From Oscillospiraceae bacterium (GTDB taxonomy: Bacteria > Bacillota > Clostridia > Oscillospirales > Ruminococcaceae): a stretch of DNA of 63,623 nt. A program made the translations under genes and the position numbers. The stretch is from the NCBI GenBank assembly GCA_009778065.1, contig WRKM01000020.1:1-63623 (forward strand), written 5' to 3'. Position 1 is the first letter of the stretch. Each line of letters opens with the position of its first letter. The notes under the pieces are model-generated. The model saw only the letters and a list, made by a program, of their open reading frames with translations. It was not told the DNA's origin and did no database searches. Shown piece after piece: positions 1 to 8,791 of the stretch.

Positions 1-557
1 AACAGAATCTGCTCTGCTTCTTCCATTACCCGTTTTTGCAGACTTTCGGGGGTATCGTCGTTTTTAACCTCCACTGCTTTTTGTAATATAATCGGACCGC
101 CGTCACAGACTTCATTCACAAAATGAACCGTTGCACCCGTCAGCTTTACGCCGCTTTCAAGTACCGCTTCATGAATACGAAGTCCGTAATACCCTTCTCC
201 GCTGAATGAGGGAATCAAGGCGGGGTGAACATTGAGCATTTTATTACGAAATTCTCGGCAGACACACTCGTCAAGAATAACCATGAACCCCGCATAAATT
301 ACGAGTTCTATGTTATGTTCAAGCAAAAGTTTTAAAATCTCCGCACTGTATTCTTTTCTGTTCGGTTTAAATTCAAGCCATTCTACAACGGCGGTTTTAA
401 TATTATGCTTTTCAGCACGTTCAAGTGCGTAAACGCTTTTTTTTGACGAAATAACGAGACTTATCTTGCCGCCGGGGAGTTCTCCCGCCTTTTCGGCGTC
501 AATAAGTGCTTGCAGGTTAGTACCGCCGCCCGAAACAAGAACAGCTATGTTTTTCAT
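1..557 (-). CDS. purN: Phosphoribosylglycinamide formyltransferase, C-terminus beyond window
   Basis: PurN transfers the formyl group of 10-formyl-THF to GAR, the third step of IMP synthesis. The visible 185 residues start MKNIAVLVSGGGTNLQAL, the glycine-rich phosphate-binding start of the family, and include the catalytic-loop signature NVHPALIPSF and the later TGATVHFV. The ATG at 557 sits 16 bases after the hepT stop, so it is the last visible gene of a purine operon read leftward. The left edge of the window cuts the C-terminal few residues to tens of residues. Identification is firm from motifs and from purE-F-M upstream. Confidence 0.96.
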   Translation of the reverse strand, partial: MKNIAVLVSGGGTNLQALIDAEKAGELPGGKISLVISSKKSVYALERAEKHNIKTAVVEWLEFKPNRKEYSAEILKLLLEHNIELVIYAGFMVILDECVCREFRNKMLNVHPALIPSFSGEGYYGLRIHEAVLESGVKLTGATVHFVNEVCDGGPIILQKAVEVKNDDTPESLQKRVMEEAEQIL

Positions 558-573
558 GCTTTCACCTTATACT

Positions 574-930
574 TTAAATTTGACCTTGGGAGAGTATTTC
601 TTTTATTCGTTTTTTAAGAAGAGGTGTTTCCGTTGCTATGGTTTCCCAAATATCTTCCATACGCAGGGTTTGATAACCATGAGCTGTAACATCCCGTAAA
701 CCCGAAATCGAACGCCACGGAATACTCGGGTTATTTTGTTTTATTTCGGCAGAAAGTAATTTTACCATTTCGCCTATGTTAATCAACGTCATACACACAG
801 CTCTTTTAGTTTTTTCGCTACTCTCGAAATGAATATAATTATAGCCGTCTGTCATTTCGGAAATGAGAGATATTTCTTGTAAAATTTTAATTAATATATT
901 TTTATCACGGCTACCCATAAACACGCACAA
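574..930 (-). CDS. hepT: HepT-family (DUF86) RNase toxin of a MntA-HepT pair
   Basis: This 118-residue, mostly helical protein carries the HEPN ribonuclease signature R-x4-H-x-Y as RDVTAHGY, which forms the RNase active site at the dimer interface in HepT proteins. It overlaps the end of the nucleotidyltransferase gene, the usual arrangement of the module. In known pairs the MntA partner silences HepT by AMPylating the Tyr of this motif. The start is uncertain: TTG at 930 abuts the Shine-Dalgarno, while GTG at 924 or ATG at 918 have better spacing. It lies between purine genes, only 16 bases before purN. Confidence 0.88.
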   Translation of the reverse strand: MCVFMGSRDKNILIKILQEISLISEMTDGYNYIHFESSEKTKRAVCMTLINIGEMVKLLSAEIKQNNPSIPWRSISGLRDVTAHGYQTLRMEDIWETIATETPLLKKRIKEILSQGQI

Positions 931-1204
931 CCTTTCCTATTTTTAAAAAAGAATCTTCCGGAATGGGTGCGTGAATTATATCAACGGGAATATTCAGTTG
1001 TTCTTCTAAATCGTATTTTATTGCAGACAACATAAAAAGCGATACAGCCGGTTTATTAAATTCAAACAATAAATCTAAATCGCTTGACTCGGCTCGCTTT
1101 CCTTCGGCATACGAGCCGAAATAAGAAGCTTGCTTTACCGGAAATGTTTCCGCTATACGCGCAACAGCCTTGCTGATTTCTTCATGTGTGGGCATAATTT
1201 TCAC
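911..1204 (-). CDS. mntA: MntA-type minimal nucleotidyltransferase antitoxin
   Basis: A 97-residue minimal nucleotidyltransferase. It has the exact family motif GS-x10-D-x-D (GSYAEGKRAESSDLD, about residues 30-44) that binds the metal and NTP; the third acidic residue is probably the D of VDII. In characterised MntA-HepT modules this enzyme adds AMP to the HEPN toxin and neutralises it. It overlaps hepT by up to 20 bases, implying coupled translation. The gene is preceded by AAAGGTG, and an AT-rich 80-base gap with a possible TATAAT separates it from the DUF3137 gene, so the module may have its own promoter as well as pur read-through. Confidence 0.88.
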   Translation of the reverse strand: MKIMPTHEEISKAVARIAETFPVKQASYFGSYAEGKRAESSDLDLLFEFNKPAVSLFMLSAIKYDLEEQLNIPVDIIHAPIPEDSFLKIGKVVRVYG

Positions 1205-1287
1205 CTTTAATAATTATATAAATTTTTTGAACTAAAAGCTCTTTGTTTCGGTTATTTTAATTTAGTTAGGACAAGAGGGATATTAAA

Positions 1288-2208
1288 TCACCCAAACAAG
1301 CTCTCATTCGACAGGAATACATCTAAAATGTCTGTAATATACTTGACTTCTTTTCGCTGGAGTTCCATAAGCGCGTCTATGCTTGAATGAGCCTTTTTCC
1401 TTGCCGAAAATTCAAAGAGATTACGCTTGTTATATATGGCGATATGTACTTTACGACCGCCGAAATACACAAAAGTTCTGCCGTTTGCGAGCGTATCAGC
1501 GTGGGTAACTTTTTCCATAAAATGCGGGGTTAGTATTAAAAACGCGCCGTGCGGGTCGTTTGCTTCGATTTGATACTTTGAGTTAAACGCCATATTCTCT
1601 GTTTCAACACTGCTTTTCATCCGCACGGATTTTACCTTTTTACGAAGCCGTAAAACTGTAGGGAGTTCTTTTTTCGTGTATAAAATAATCCACTGCCCTT
1701 TAAACTTTTCGTTATATGTTGTGATTGTTGTTTCGCCGTCCGTTGTTATTGTAACAGTTTCCGAGAGTTCTATGTCCGAAAACTCGAAGCCGTAGCCCTT
1801 ATACTTTCCGCGAATATAGTCGCTGCCGCTACGCGTGTCCCAGTCGGTAATAAGTTTTGTGTCTTCTATGACTGCATGAGAAAGGGCTTTCTTCGGAGCG
1901 TATTCAATAAGCTCAAACGCCTGTGAAAGCACAACTTTTGTTACATTTTCTGTTACAAGCTCTTTTAATTTCCAACCCTTGCGTGTGGCGATTATTGCTA
2001 AAACAATCGAAGCAACGAGAGTCCCGAACCCTAACAATAACATTATACCTCTGAGCAATTCGGGAAGGGAAAGCGATGTTTTTTCATTGCCTGTATAAAT
2101 CGCTGAAATTATAAGGAAATTCCCGACAGCAAGAAACAACGCCGATGTTAATTTTAAGGCGGCTACCCCGCTTTTGTATTTTGAGAAGTTGTCATGAACC
2201 TGACTCAT
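1288..2208 (-). CDS. DUF3137-family membrane protein
   Basis: A 306-residue protein with two hydrophobic segments near the N-terminus (about residues 17-38 and 52-75) and a large soluble region that matches the general look of DUF3137 proteins (central KYKGYGFEFSDIEL, then beta-rich strands). The function of that family is not established. The start codon overlaps the purM stop as ATGA (2205-2208), so it is translated as part of the pur operon. It carries no catalytic motif that I can recognise. The family assignment is by overall sequence feel and is moderate. Confidence 0.65.
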   Translation of the reverse strand: MSQVHDNFSKYKSGVAALKLTSALFLAVGNFLIISAIYTGNEKTSLSLPELLRGIMLLLGFGTLVASIVLAIIATRKGWKLKELVTENVTKVVLSQAFELIEYAPKKALSHAVIEDTKLITDWDTRSGSDYIRGKYKGYGFEFSDIELSETVTITTDGETTITTYNEKFKGQWIILYTKKELPTVLRLRKKVKSVRMKSSVETENMAFNSKYQIEANDPHGAFLILTPHFMEKVTHADTLANGRTFVYFGGRKVHIAIYNKRNLFEFSARKKAHSSIDALMELQRKEVKYITDILDVFLSNESLFG

Positions 2209-3254
2209 ATCAAAACAACCCCTTCATCCCCGCGCTCAACCATGCCTATGCAACACGCCCGCGTACCCGCTTTTTCAAGCATCTCCACCGCCGCGTCTGC
2301 CCTCTTCGCGCTGACCACGCAAACCATACCGATTCCCATATTAAAGGTGTTAAACATATCGCGTTCGGGAATATTGCCTTTTTCCTGAATATAGCGGAAA
2401 ATAAAAGGTATTTCAAACATATTTTTATTAATCCTTGCACATAGCCCTTCAGGCAGACAGCGCGGTATGTTCTCGAAAAAGCCGCCGCCCGTTATGTTAG
2501 CGATGCCTTTTATTTTAATCTCAGAATTTAATTTCATGACGGGTTTAACATATATTGAAGTCGGCGTGAGCAGTTCTTCCCCCAGCGTTTTTCCGAGTTC
2601 GGGGATTTTTTCGTCAAGGGTTTTTCTGTCGTCTTTTTTGCCTATTCCGAAGACTTTCCGCACAAGCGAAAATCCGTTTGAATGTACACCGCTTGAAGCA
2701 AGCCCTATTATCACATCGCCCTCTTTTACTTTTCGGCGGTCAATAATTTTACTTTTGTCAACTACACCCGTGCAGAATCCCGCTATGTCGTACTCGTCTT
2801 CTTTCATAAGTCCGGGGTGTTCAGCGGTTTCTCCGCCGATTAAAGCAGAGCCGCTTTGTATACATCCCTCCGCTACACCGCTCACGATTGCGGCAATTCG
2901 TTCGGGAACGACCCTTCCGCAAGCAATATAATCAAGGAAGTACAGCGGCTTCGCACCCGAACATATAATATCGTTCACGCACATGGCGACCGCATCTATG
3001 CCGATTGTATCATGTTTGTCCAAGAGCATGGCTAACTTTATTTTCGTCCCCACGCCGTCCGTTCCGGAAACAAATACAGGCTCTTTTATACCCGATAAAT
3101 CAGGCATAAACATTCCGCCGAAGCCCCCAAATTCTCCCAGAACGCCCTTGTTATACGTTTTCTTTACGGCGTCTTTCATGAGCCTGACACTTTCATACCC
3201 CGCAACAACATCAACACCCGCCGCCTTATAACTCCCGCTGTGACTGTTTTTCAT
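2205..3254 (-). CDS. purM: Phosphoribosylformylglycinamidine cyclo-ligase (AIR synthetase)
   Basis: PurM closes the imidazole ring, FGAM + ATP to AIR. The 349-residue length fits the family. Recognisable segments are SYKAAGVDVVAGYESVRLMK at the N-terminus, SGTDGVGTKIKLA (ATP/phosphate-binding), DAVAMCVNDIICSGAKPLYFLDY, ALIGGETAEHPG, GLASSGVHSNGFSLVRK and NITGGGFFENIPR. It follows purF by 12 bases and its TGA overlaps the start of the DUF3137 gene. It is a standard member of the purine operon. Confidence 0.97.
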   Translation of the reverse strand: MKNSHSGSYKAAGVDVVAGYESVRLMKDAVKKTYNKGVLGEFGGFGGMFMPDLSGIKEPVFVSGTDGVGTKIKLAMLLDKHDTIGIDAVAMCVNDIICSGAKPLYFLDYIACGRVVPERIAAIVSGVAEGCIQSGSALIGGETAEHPGLMKEDEYDIAGFCTGVVDKSKIIDRRKVKEGDVIIGLASSGVHSNGFSLVRKVFGIGKKDDRKTLDEKIPELGKTLGEELLTPTSIYVKPVMKLNSEIKIKGIANITGGGFFENIPRCLPEGLCARINKNMFEIPFIFRYIQEKGNIPERDMFNTFNMGIGMVCVVSAKRADAAVEMLEKAGTRACCIGMVERGDEGVVLI

Positions 3255-3266
3255 ACATCCTCTTTT

Positions 3267-4691
3267 CTACTGTGACAACTTTGAATCAAACTTATCTCTC
3301 GGAAGTTCATCGGGAACCTCCATGGGATACCTACCCGAAAAACAACCGGAGCAAAAGCCGCAATTCGCACCCTCCGCTACCTTCTCCACGTTTTCCATGC
3401 TTAAATAACCGAGCGAGTCCGCGCCTATCTCCTGTTTAATTTCTTCAAGTGTTTTTTGGTTGGCAATCAAAAAACTGCGGTTGTCAATATCTGTACCGAA
3501 AAAGCACGGATTACGAAACGGCGGAGATGAAAGCCTTATATGGACTTCCTTAGCTCCGGCTTCGCGCAGCATTTTTATTATGATTCGGGTGGTCGTCCCT
3601 CTTACCATACTGTCATCAACCACCACGACCCGTTTTCCGCTCACCACCGAGCCTATCGCGCTGAGCTTTATTTTTACCGTGGATTCGCGCATTTCTTGCG
3701 TGGGTTGAATAAAAGTACGCCCGACATAGCGATTTTTAACGAGTCCCATACCGTAAGGAATCCCCGACCGCCCCGAATAGCCGAGTGCGGCGTCAATCGC
3801 GCTATCGGGTACCCCGATAACCACGTCAGCCTCGACCGGATGTTGCTCCGCTAAAAACTCACCCGCTTTGATTCTCGACTCATGAACGGAAACACCCTCG
3901 ATTACACTGTCGGGGCGTGCAAAGTAAATATACTCAAAAACGCAAAGGCTCCCTTTGTCGCCGCAGTGTGTGCTTATACTGCTTATTCCCTTGTCGGAAA
4001 TGACAACGATTTCGCCCGGCTTTATATCGCGTACAAACTCCGCACCCACGGCGTTAAGCGCGCAACTCTCGCTCACGACCACATATCCCGCCTCTTCCGG
4101 AAGTATGCCGAGGCAGAGCGGTCGTATGCCGTTAGGGTCGCGTGCGGCAATTAATTTCTTAGGCGACATAATCACCGCAGAATACGCGCCTTTCAGCTTA
4201 TACATAGCCTTTTCAAGCGATTCTTCAATAGAGCCGCAGACTAATCTTTGCTCGGTAACGGCGTAGGCTATGACCTCCGCATCGTTAGTAGAGTGAAAAA
4301 TCGCGCCTTTATTCTCGTAATCCTCTCTCAGCTTACGCGAGTTTATTAAACTTCCGTTGAACGAAAGTGCCATAGGTCCTTTTATATGTTTCACAACTAT
4401 AGGCAGATTATTATGATGATGGCTGAGTGCAGACGTAGAATAGCGTACATGACCTATAGCTATTTTTCCGCCGTTCAGACGCTCAAGATTCTCTTTATCG
4501 AAAACCTCATTTACAAGCCCCATACCTCTCTTATAGTCAATAATCCCCCGATTATTGACCGCTATGCCGCAACTCTCCTGCCCCCTGTGTTGGAGGGCGT
4601 AAAGTGCGGTATAGGCGTATCTTGACACCTCGGAATTTTCCTTAGTATAGACCCCGAAAACGCCACATTCTTCTCGAAGTTTGTCGAACAT
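3267..4691 (-). CDS. purF: Amidophosphoribosyltransferase, Fe-S type
   Basis: PurF makes phosphoribosylamine from PRPP and glutamine, the committed step of purine synthesis. The N-terminal Ntn-hydrolase domain begins MFDKLREECGVFGVY; the Cys before GVFG is the nucleophile, exposed after removal of a short propeptide as in the Bacillus enzyme. The PRPP loop is seen as VVVVDDSMVRGTTTR. The C-terminal NCGFCSGCFSGRYP supplies Cys ligands of the [4Fe-4S] cluster that makes this enzyme type oxygen-labile, fitting an anaerobe. It sits 17 bases after purE and 12 before purM. Confidence 0.97.
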   Translation of the reverse strand: MFDKLREECGVFGVYTKENSEVSRYAYTALYALQHRGQESCGIAVNNRGIIDYKRGMGLVNEVFDKENLERLNGGKIAIGHVRYSTSALSHHHNNLPIVVKHIKGPMALSFNGSLINSRKLREDYENKGAIFHSTNDAEVIAYAVTEQRLVCGSIEESLEKAMYKLKGAYSAVIMSPKKLIAARDPNGIRPLCLGILPEEAGYVVVSESCALNAVGAEFVRDIKPGEIVVISDKGISSISTHCGDKGSLCVFEYIYFARPDSVIEGVSVHESRIKAGEFLAEQHPVEADVVIGVPDSAIDAALGYSGRSGIPYGMGLVKNRYVGRTFIQPTQEMRESTVKIKLSAIGSVVSGKRVVVVDDSMVRGTTTRIIIKMLREAGAKEVHIRLSSPPFRNPCFFGTDIDNRSFLIANQKTLEEIKQEIGADSLGYLSMENVEKVAEGANCGFCSGCFSGRYPMEVPDELPRDKFDSKLSQ

Positions 4692-4708
4692 TTTTACAAC
4701 CTCCGTAT

Positions 4709-5200
4709 TTAATTGTACTTTGCCGCAGCATCCTCATTTATTTTAAGACAATCTTCGTATTGCTTTTTCTTAAATGCGGCAAACTTGTCCATTAAAGTCT
4801 CATCGTCTACGCCAAGAATTTGAACCGCTAAGTAACCTGCATTCTTCGCGCAGTCGATTCCCACGCACGCCACGGGGACACCGGGCGGCATCATGACCAT
4901 AGATAAAAGTGCGTCCATGCCGTCTAAAGCTTGATTCTTGAGCGGAAGAGCAATAACGGGCAACGGCGTATGCGCCGCAATAACACCCGCAAGGTGTGCC
5001 GACATTCCCGCCGCCGCTATTATAACACCGTAGCCGTTTTCGCGTGCGCCGGAAGCAAATTCCGCTACCGCGTCGGGTGTACGGTGTGCCGAAAGAACGT
5101 GTATGCTTACCTCGATTCCGAACTCCTTCATAGTCGCCGCGGCTTTCTCCACCACGGGCATATCGTTTATACTCCCCATAAATACTGCTGCTTTTTTCAC
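4709..5200 (-). CDS. purE: N5-carboxyaminoimidazole ribonucleotide mutase
   Basis: PurE (163 residues) converts N5-CAIR to CAIR. Visible motifs are FMGSINDMPVVEKAA (substrate loop, with Asn where many enzymes have Ser), VLSAHRTPDAV (catalytic His) and AAAGMSAHLAGV. This is the class I pattern, which needs a PurK partner; none is in the window. The start is GTG at 5200, preceded by a GAAAGG Shine-Dalgarno. It is the first gene of the minus-strand purine operon, behind a good sigma-A promoter. Confidence 0.95.
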   Translation of the reverse strand: MKKAAVFMGSINDMPVVEKAAATMKEFGIEVSIHVLSAHRTPDAVAEFASGARENGYGVIIAAAGMSAHLAGVIAAHTPLPVIALPLKNQALDGMDALLSMVMMPPGVPVACVGIDCAKNAGYLAVQILGVDDETLMDKFAAFKKKQYEDCLKINEDAAAKYN

Positions 5201-5240
5201 GCTTTTCTTTTCCTTTCTCGTTAATTTATCCTACATTCTA

Positions 5241-5269
5241 ATTTTACAATATTTTAGTCTTTATTTCAA
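5241..5269 (-). promoter_or_regulatory. Sigma-A promoter of the purine operon
   Basis: Reading leftward, TTGAAA (5269-5264) and TAAAAT (5246-5241) are separated by exactly 17 bases, about 40 bases before the purE GTG. I saw no clear PurR box or purine riboswitch between this promoter and purE. Confidence 0.75.
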
Positions 5270-5435
5270 GCGAAATATTAATTAATATAGTACAAATATT
5301 ATAAGCTTAGGCTTTTTTCTTTGTGCAAAATAACAACAAGCCTCTAAACGTAATCCTCCGTCTGAAACTCGCTCTTGACATTTAGAGCCTTTTGTGGTAG
5401 TCTATATAATGGGTATTTGTGTAAAGGAAGATAAT

Positions 5436-7937
5436 ATGGAATTTTTTACCGATAAATTAGATAATTATCGCGGACTGACCTCAGACGAGGTAGCGGGGCG
5501 GATAGCCATGTACGGATATAACGGCGAGTCAAGACAGCTTGAAACAGCCGGGGATTTTAAGCCTGTACGCACCCTGTTTTCCTTTAGGTTTTTTATGATG
5601 TTTGCGTCCGCACTCGTTCTTATGCTCTGCGGACGGATAAGCAGCGGCTTTGTCATGCTCCTGCTTGCCGCTTTTTATTCCGCTGTCGAGGTTTTAAAAG
5701 GCTATAAGTGCCGTGACTCGTTTAAGGAACTGCGGCGTATTTCGAGCATGAGATTCCGTGTTTTACGTGACGGGCAGATTACACTGCTCCGTAAGGAATA
5801 CTTAGTTCCCGATGACATCATTATCCTTCAGGAGGGTGAGAGCGTCCCCGCCGATGCCCATCTTTTAGAAGCGCATGGCGTTTCGGTTGATGAAAGTCTT
5901 TTCACGGGAGACCGCTCACCCTCCTTAAAGCGGGCGGGGGCGGATAATAAAAATGAGTTGAAACAAACCTGCATATATAAAGGTACTCGTCTTCTTTCCG
6001 GTACCGCTGTAGCGCGTGTCAGCGCGACGGGCGTTGATTCAAGAAAGTGCCGTGAATTCGGCGAGGCTCGCAACTCCGAAGCGTTTAAGACAAGTATAGA
6101 ATCCGCTACGCTAAAATCCGCACCTGTATTTTATGCTTCGTCTGTTGCATTTTTGCTGATGTTTCTTGTTATCACCATTTTATCTAAAGGCGCAGAGCTT
6201 TCTTTCTCCGACTTTCCCGTTGTCGTTTTTCTCCCTGCGATTTCGTTCGCACTGTGTCTTATCCCCGCGGAATGTCCTATGCTCGTAAGGTCGCATTATC
6301 TTTACGGCGCATTTACACTCCTTAAAAGAAACTGCGTGGTGAAGGACCTGAACGCTATGGCTTCGTTATCGGCGATAACTGCTGTTTGTGTGGATAAAAC
6401 GGGCGTCATTACCAAAAATCACACCTCTTTAATTGACGAATATACCACCGACGAGGAGACGCTCGGACGTATTTCGGTTCTCTCCTGCGACCCCGAAGAT
6501 TCATCGCCCATGGACAGGGCTATTATACTCGGTGCGGCATTTAAAAGCGTAGACGTAAAGGCGCTACGAGAAAACGAATTGGTCTGCCGATACCCTTTTT
6601 CGGAAGAAACCAAACTCGGAGGAAATCTGTGGAGAATCGGCGGCTCTCTTCTTCTTTGTGTAAAGGGTTCTCCGGAAATCATACTCCCTAAATGCGACCT
6701 TCCCCCCGACTATCTCTTCTCGGTACAACAAAAACAACAGAAATATTCAGAACAGGGACACGGCGTTGTTGCGGTCGCTTATGCCCGTGTCAATAATGAG
6801 AATAATCTGCCCCGCACCGCCCATGATGTAAGCTATACATTCGTAGGTCTGTGTGCTTTTGCCAATCAGACCCGTGACAGCGCACCCGCCGCCGTCAGAA
6901 GCTGTTACCGCGCAGGCGTCAAGGTCATTATGACTACAGGCGACAGTTCGGACGCCGCTCTCACAATCGGCAGAAAAATCGGACTCTCAGACGCACTCGC
7001 AGTAACCGGAGATTATTTAGACGAGTGTCAACTCGAAGGACGCAATCCCGACATAAAAAACGCTAATATTTTCGCCCGTGTCAGCCCCGATAAAAAGCCT
7101 TACATAATAGAACTGCTGCAAAACGAGGGCGATATTGTCGCCGTAACGGGAATAGGCGCGGCAGATGTCGAGGCATTGGAACGTGCCGACGTGGGCGTCG
7201 CCTTACCTCAGGAGACGTCCGGTGCGGCTAAGGAGGCTTGCGGTCTTGTTCTCGCGGACGACGACTTTAATTCTGTGGTGGATGCTCTCAAAGAAACCCG
7301 CCAAATACACTATAATATAAAACAGACAATAGGAATAGCAATGATAGCCCTTACGTCAATGGCTATGTTCGCGCTGTATTGTTTATTCTCGAATGGCGCG
7401 CTTACGCTGTCGCCTGTCACCGTGTCCTTACCTTCGGTGTTGATTCTGCCGCTCGTTTCTTTAGCATTTTTCGGGAACAGAGCGGATATAAAAAGCACTA
7501 TGACGGCTTCGGGCTTTGTCGGACGCGGTACGCTCGACAGAAGGTTTTTAGTCCGCGCCATAACTCAAGGGCTTTGTGTTTCGTTAGCTATTTTAATTTT
7601 CAGGATTTTCCTGCCGGGAATGAGTGCGGGAGGTTTAAACTCCTGTTTTCTTGCGGCGATTACGGGCGGTTTGATTGGCGCGGTTTTTGTCAACCTCTCC
7701 GCATCCATACCTTTTTATAAACTCATAAACAATAAAAACTTTCCCGCCTTTGTCATTATGGGTGCGGCACTGTTTCTTGTAATCCTGCTGACCTACATAC
7801 CGGGCGTTAACACGGCGTTCGGGCTGGCGGCGGTTAATCCGCTTCGTTTTCTCGGAGCGGTATTACTCGGTATAGCGAGCCAGTTTTGGGTCGAGATACC
7901 GAAAATCAGAGAAGACCAAGGCGGAACGAACACATGA
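5436..7937 (+). CDS. Cation-type P-type ATPase with altered catalytic motifs
   Basis: Start chosen at the ATG behind AAAGGAAG (833 residues). It has the cation-ATPase N-terminal domain (LTSDEVAGRIAMYGYN), membrane helices, an actuator domain, the phosphorylation site DKTG (about 320), the nucleotide-domain KGSPE, and the MTTGDSSDAA hinge. Several catalytic motifs deviate. TGES of the actuator reads TGDR (about 156), DKTGTLT reads DKTGVIT, and TGDGVND reads TGIGAAD (about 571), so the first hinge Asp and the Asn are lost while the second Asp remains. The M4 core reads PAECP. It may be a slow, regulatory or non-pumping member. Transported ion unknown. The stop overlaps the next start. Confidence 0.85.
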   Translation: MEFFTDKLDNYRGLTSDEVAGRIAMYGYNGESRQLETAGDFKPVRTLFSFRFFMMFASALVLMLCGRISSGFVMLLLAAFYSAVEVLKGYKCRDSFKELRRISSMRFRVLRDGQITLLRKEYLVPDDIIILQEGESVPADAHLLEAHGVSVDESLFTGDRSPSLKRAGADNKNELKQTCIYKGTRLLSGTAVARVSATGVDSRKCREFGEARNSEAFKTSIESATLKSAPVFYASSVAFLLMFLVITILSKGAELSFSDFPVVVFLPAISFALCLIPAECPMLVRSHYLYGAFTLLKRNCVVKDLNAMASLSAITAVCVDKTGVITKNHTSLIDEYTTDEETLGRISVLSCDPEDSSPMDRAIILGAAFKSVDVKALRENELVCRYPFSEETKLGGNLWRIGGSLLLCVKGSPEIILPKCDLPPDYLFSVQQKQQKYSEQGHGVVAVAYARVNNENNLPRTAHDVSYTFVGLCAFANQTRDSAPAAVRSCYRAGVKVIMTTGDSSDAALTIGRKIGLSDALAVTGDYLDECQLEGRNPDIKNANIFARVSPDKKPYIIELLQNEGDIVAVTGIGAADVEALERADVGVALPQETSGAAKEACGLVLADDDFNSVVDALKETRQIHYNIKQTIGIAMIALTSMAMFALYCLFSNGALTLSPVTVSLPSVLILPLVSLAFFGNRADIKSTMTASGFVGRGTLDRRFLVRAITQGLCVSLAILIFRIFLPGMSAGGLNSCFLAAITGGLIGAVFVNLSASIPFYKLINNKNFPAFVIMGAALFLVILLTYIPGVNTAFGLAAVNPLRFLGAVLLGIASQFWVEIPKIREDQGGTNT

Positions 7938-8791
7938 AAGTTTTGATTAAACTGCTCTCCCCTATATTGAACGGCGTAGTATTCGGAGTATCTGCTGTTA
8001 TCCCCGGCGTCAGCGGCGGAACCATGATGGTGGTTTTCGGGTGCTATGACAAAATCTGCGGAGCTATGGCTTTAGATTTTAAACATATAAAGAAAAACTT
8101 TACCTTTCTCGCTTTGTTCGCGTTCGGCGCGGCTCTCGGAGTGGTGGGTTTTTCATTTTTGGCGAAGGAGCTTTTTGAACACTACCCCGCGCCGACTTAT
8201 TTATTTTTTCTCGGACTGATAGTGGGCAGTCTGCCCCTTATTGCTAAAAAACTGCTCTCGAACGATAATCAAGGCGGCGGCTTCAAGCTTTATTATTTAA
8301 TTTTTACCCTGTTCGCATTAGCCCTCGTTATCCTGCTTAGTCTTTTAAGCGGCGATAACCTTACGGATTCGGTAAACCCCGCAGGCGACGGCACAAACGC
8401 AAATAACCCCTTTCTTCTCGTTGTCTTCAGTGCCGTTGCGGCGATGGCTATGATAATTCCCGGACTTTCGGGTTCGTTTATCTTGATTCTGCTCGGTGTT
8501 TATCCCGCCCTGTTAGACGCAGTAACGGAATTTAACCTGCTTGTTTTAATACCCGCGGGACTCGGAATAATTGTAGGGATAATCTTCGGGGCAAAGCTTA
8601 TAAAATGGCTTCTGTCTCGGTTTCACTCTATTGTTTACAGCATAATTGCGGGGCTTATCTTGGGTTCTGTTTATGCTATCTTCCCGTCCGAACTCGCATT
8701 TAACCCGACGCTCATATTCGGAATCTGCGCGTTTGTTCTCGGTGCGGTGATTACCTTAGTAATCGGTAAAACCGAAAAGCCTGAAAAATAA
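7934..8791 (+). CDS. DUF368 membrane protein, putative undecaprenyl-phosphate translocase
   Basis: Start taken at the ATG that overlaps the ATPase stop (ATGA, 7934-7937), giving about 285 residues and some eight hydrophobic helices. Both halves hold the family's internal repeat, GVSAVIPGVSGGTMMVVFG near the start and MAMIIPGLSGSFILILLG in the middle. DUF368 proteins have been shown in other bacteria to return undecaprenyl phosphate across the membrane, supporting cell-wall synthesis at alkaline pH or similar stress; that role here is inferred. The coupling to a P-type ATPase is unusual. The gene ends 1 base before a hairpin. Confidence 0.88.
   Translation: MKVLIKLLSPILNGVVFGVSAVIPGVSGGTMMVVFGCYDKICGAMALDFKHIKKNFTFLALFAFGAALGVVGFSFLAKELFEHYPAPTYLFFLGLIVGSLPLIAKKLLSNDNQGGGFKLYYLIFTLFALALVILLSLLSGDNLTDSVNPAGDGTNANNPFLLVVFSAVAAMAMIIPGLSGSFILILLGVYPALLDAVTEFNLLVLIPAGLGIIVGIIFGAKLIKWLLSRFHSIVYSIIAGLILGSVYAIFPSELAFNPTLIFGICAFVLGAVITLVIGKTEKPEK

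Noticed and set aside
5375-5410. TTGACA followed by TATAAT upstream of the P-type ATPase
   Set aside because: The spacer is 24 bases, too long for a normal sigma-A promoter. With a 17-base spacer the -10 would be the poor TAGTCT. A promoter is likely somewhere here but I could not define it.
5200-5436. Purine riboswitch or PurR box in front of purE
   Set aside because: Looked for the conserved riboswitch core and for CGAA-type boxes; only weak chance matches were present.
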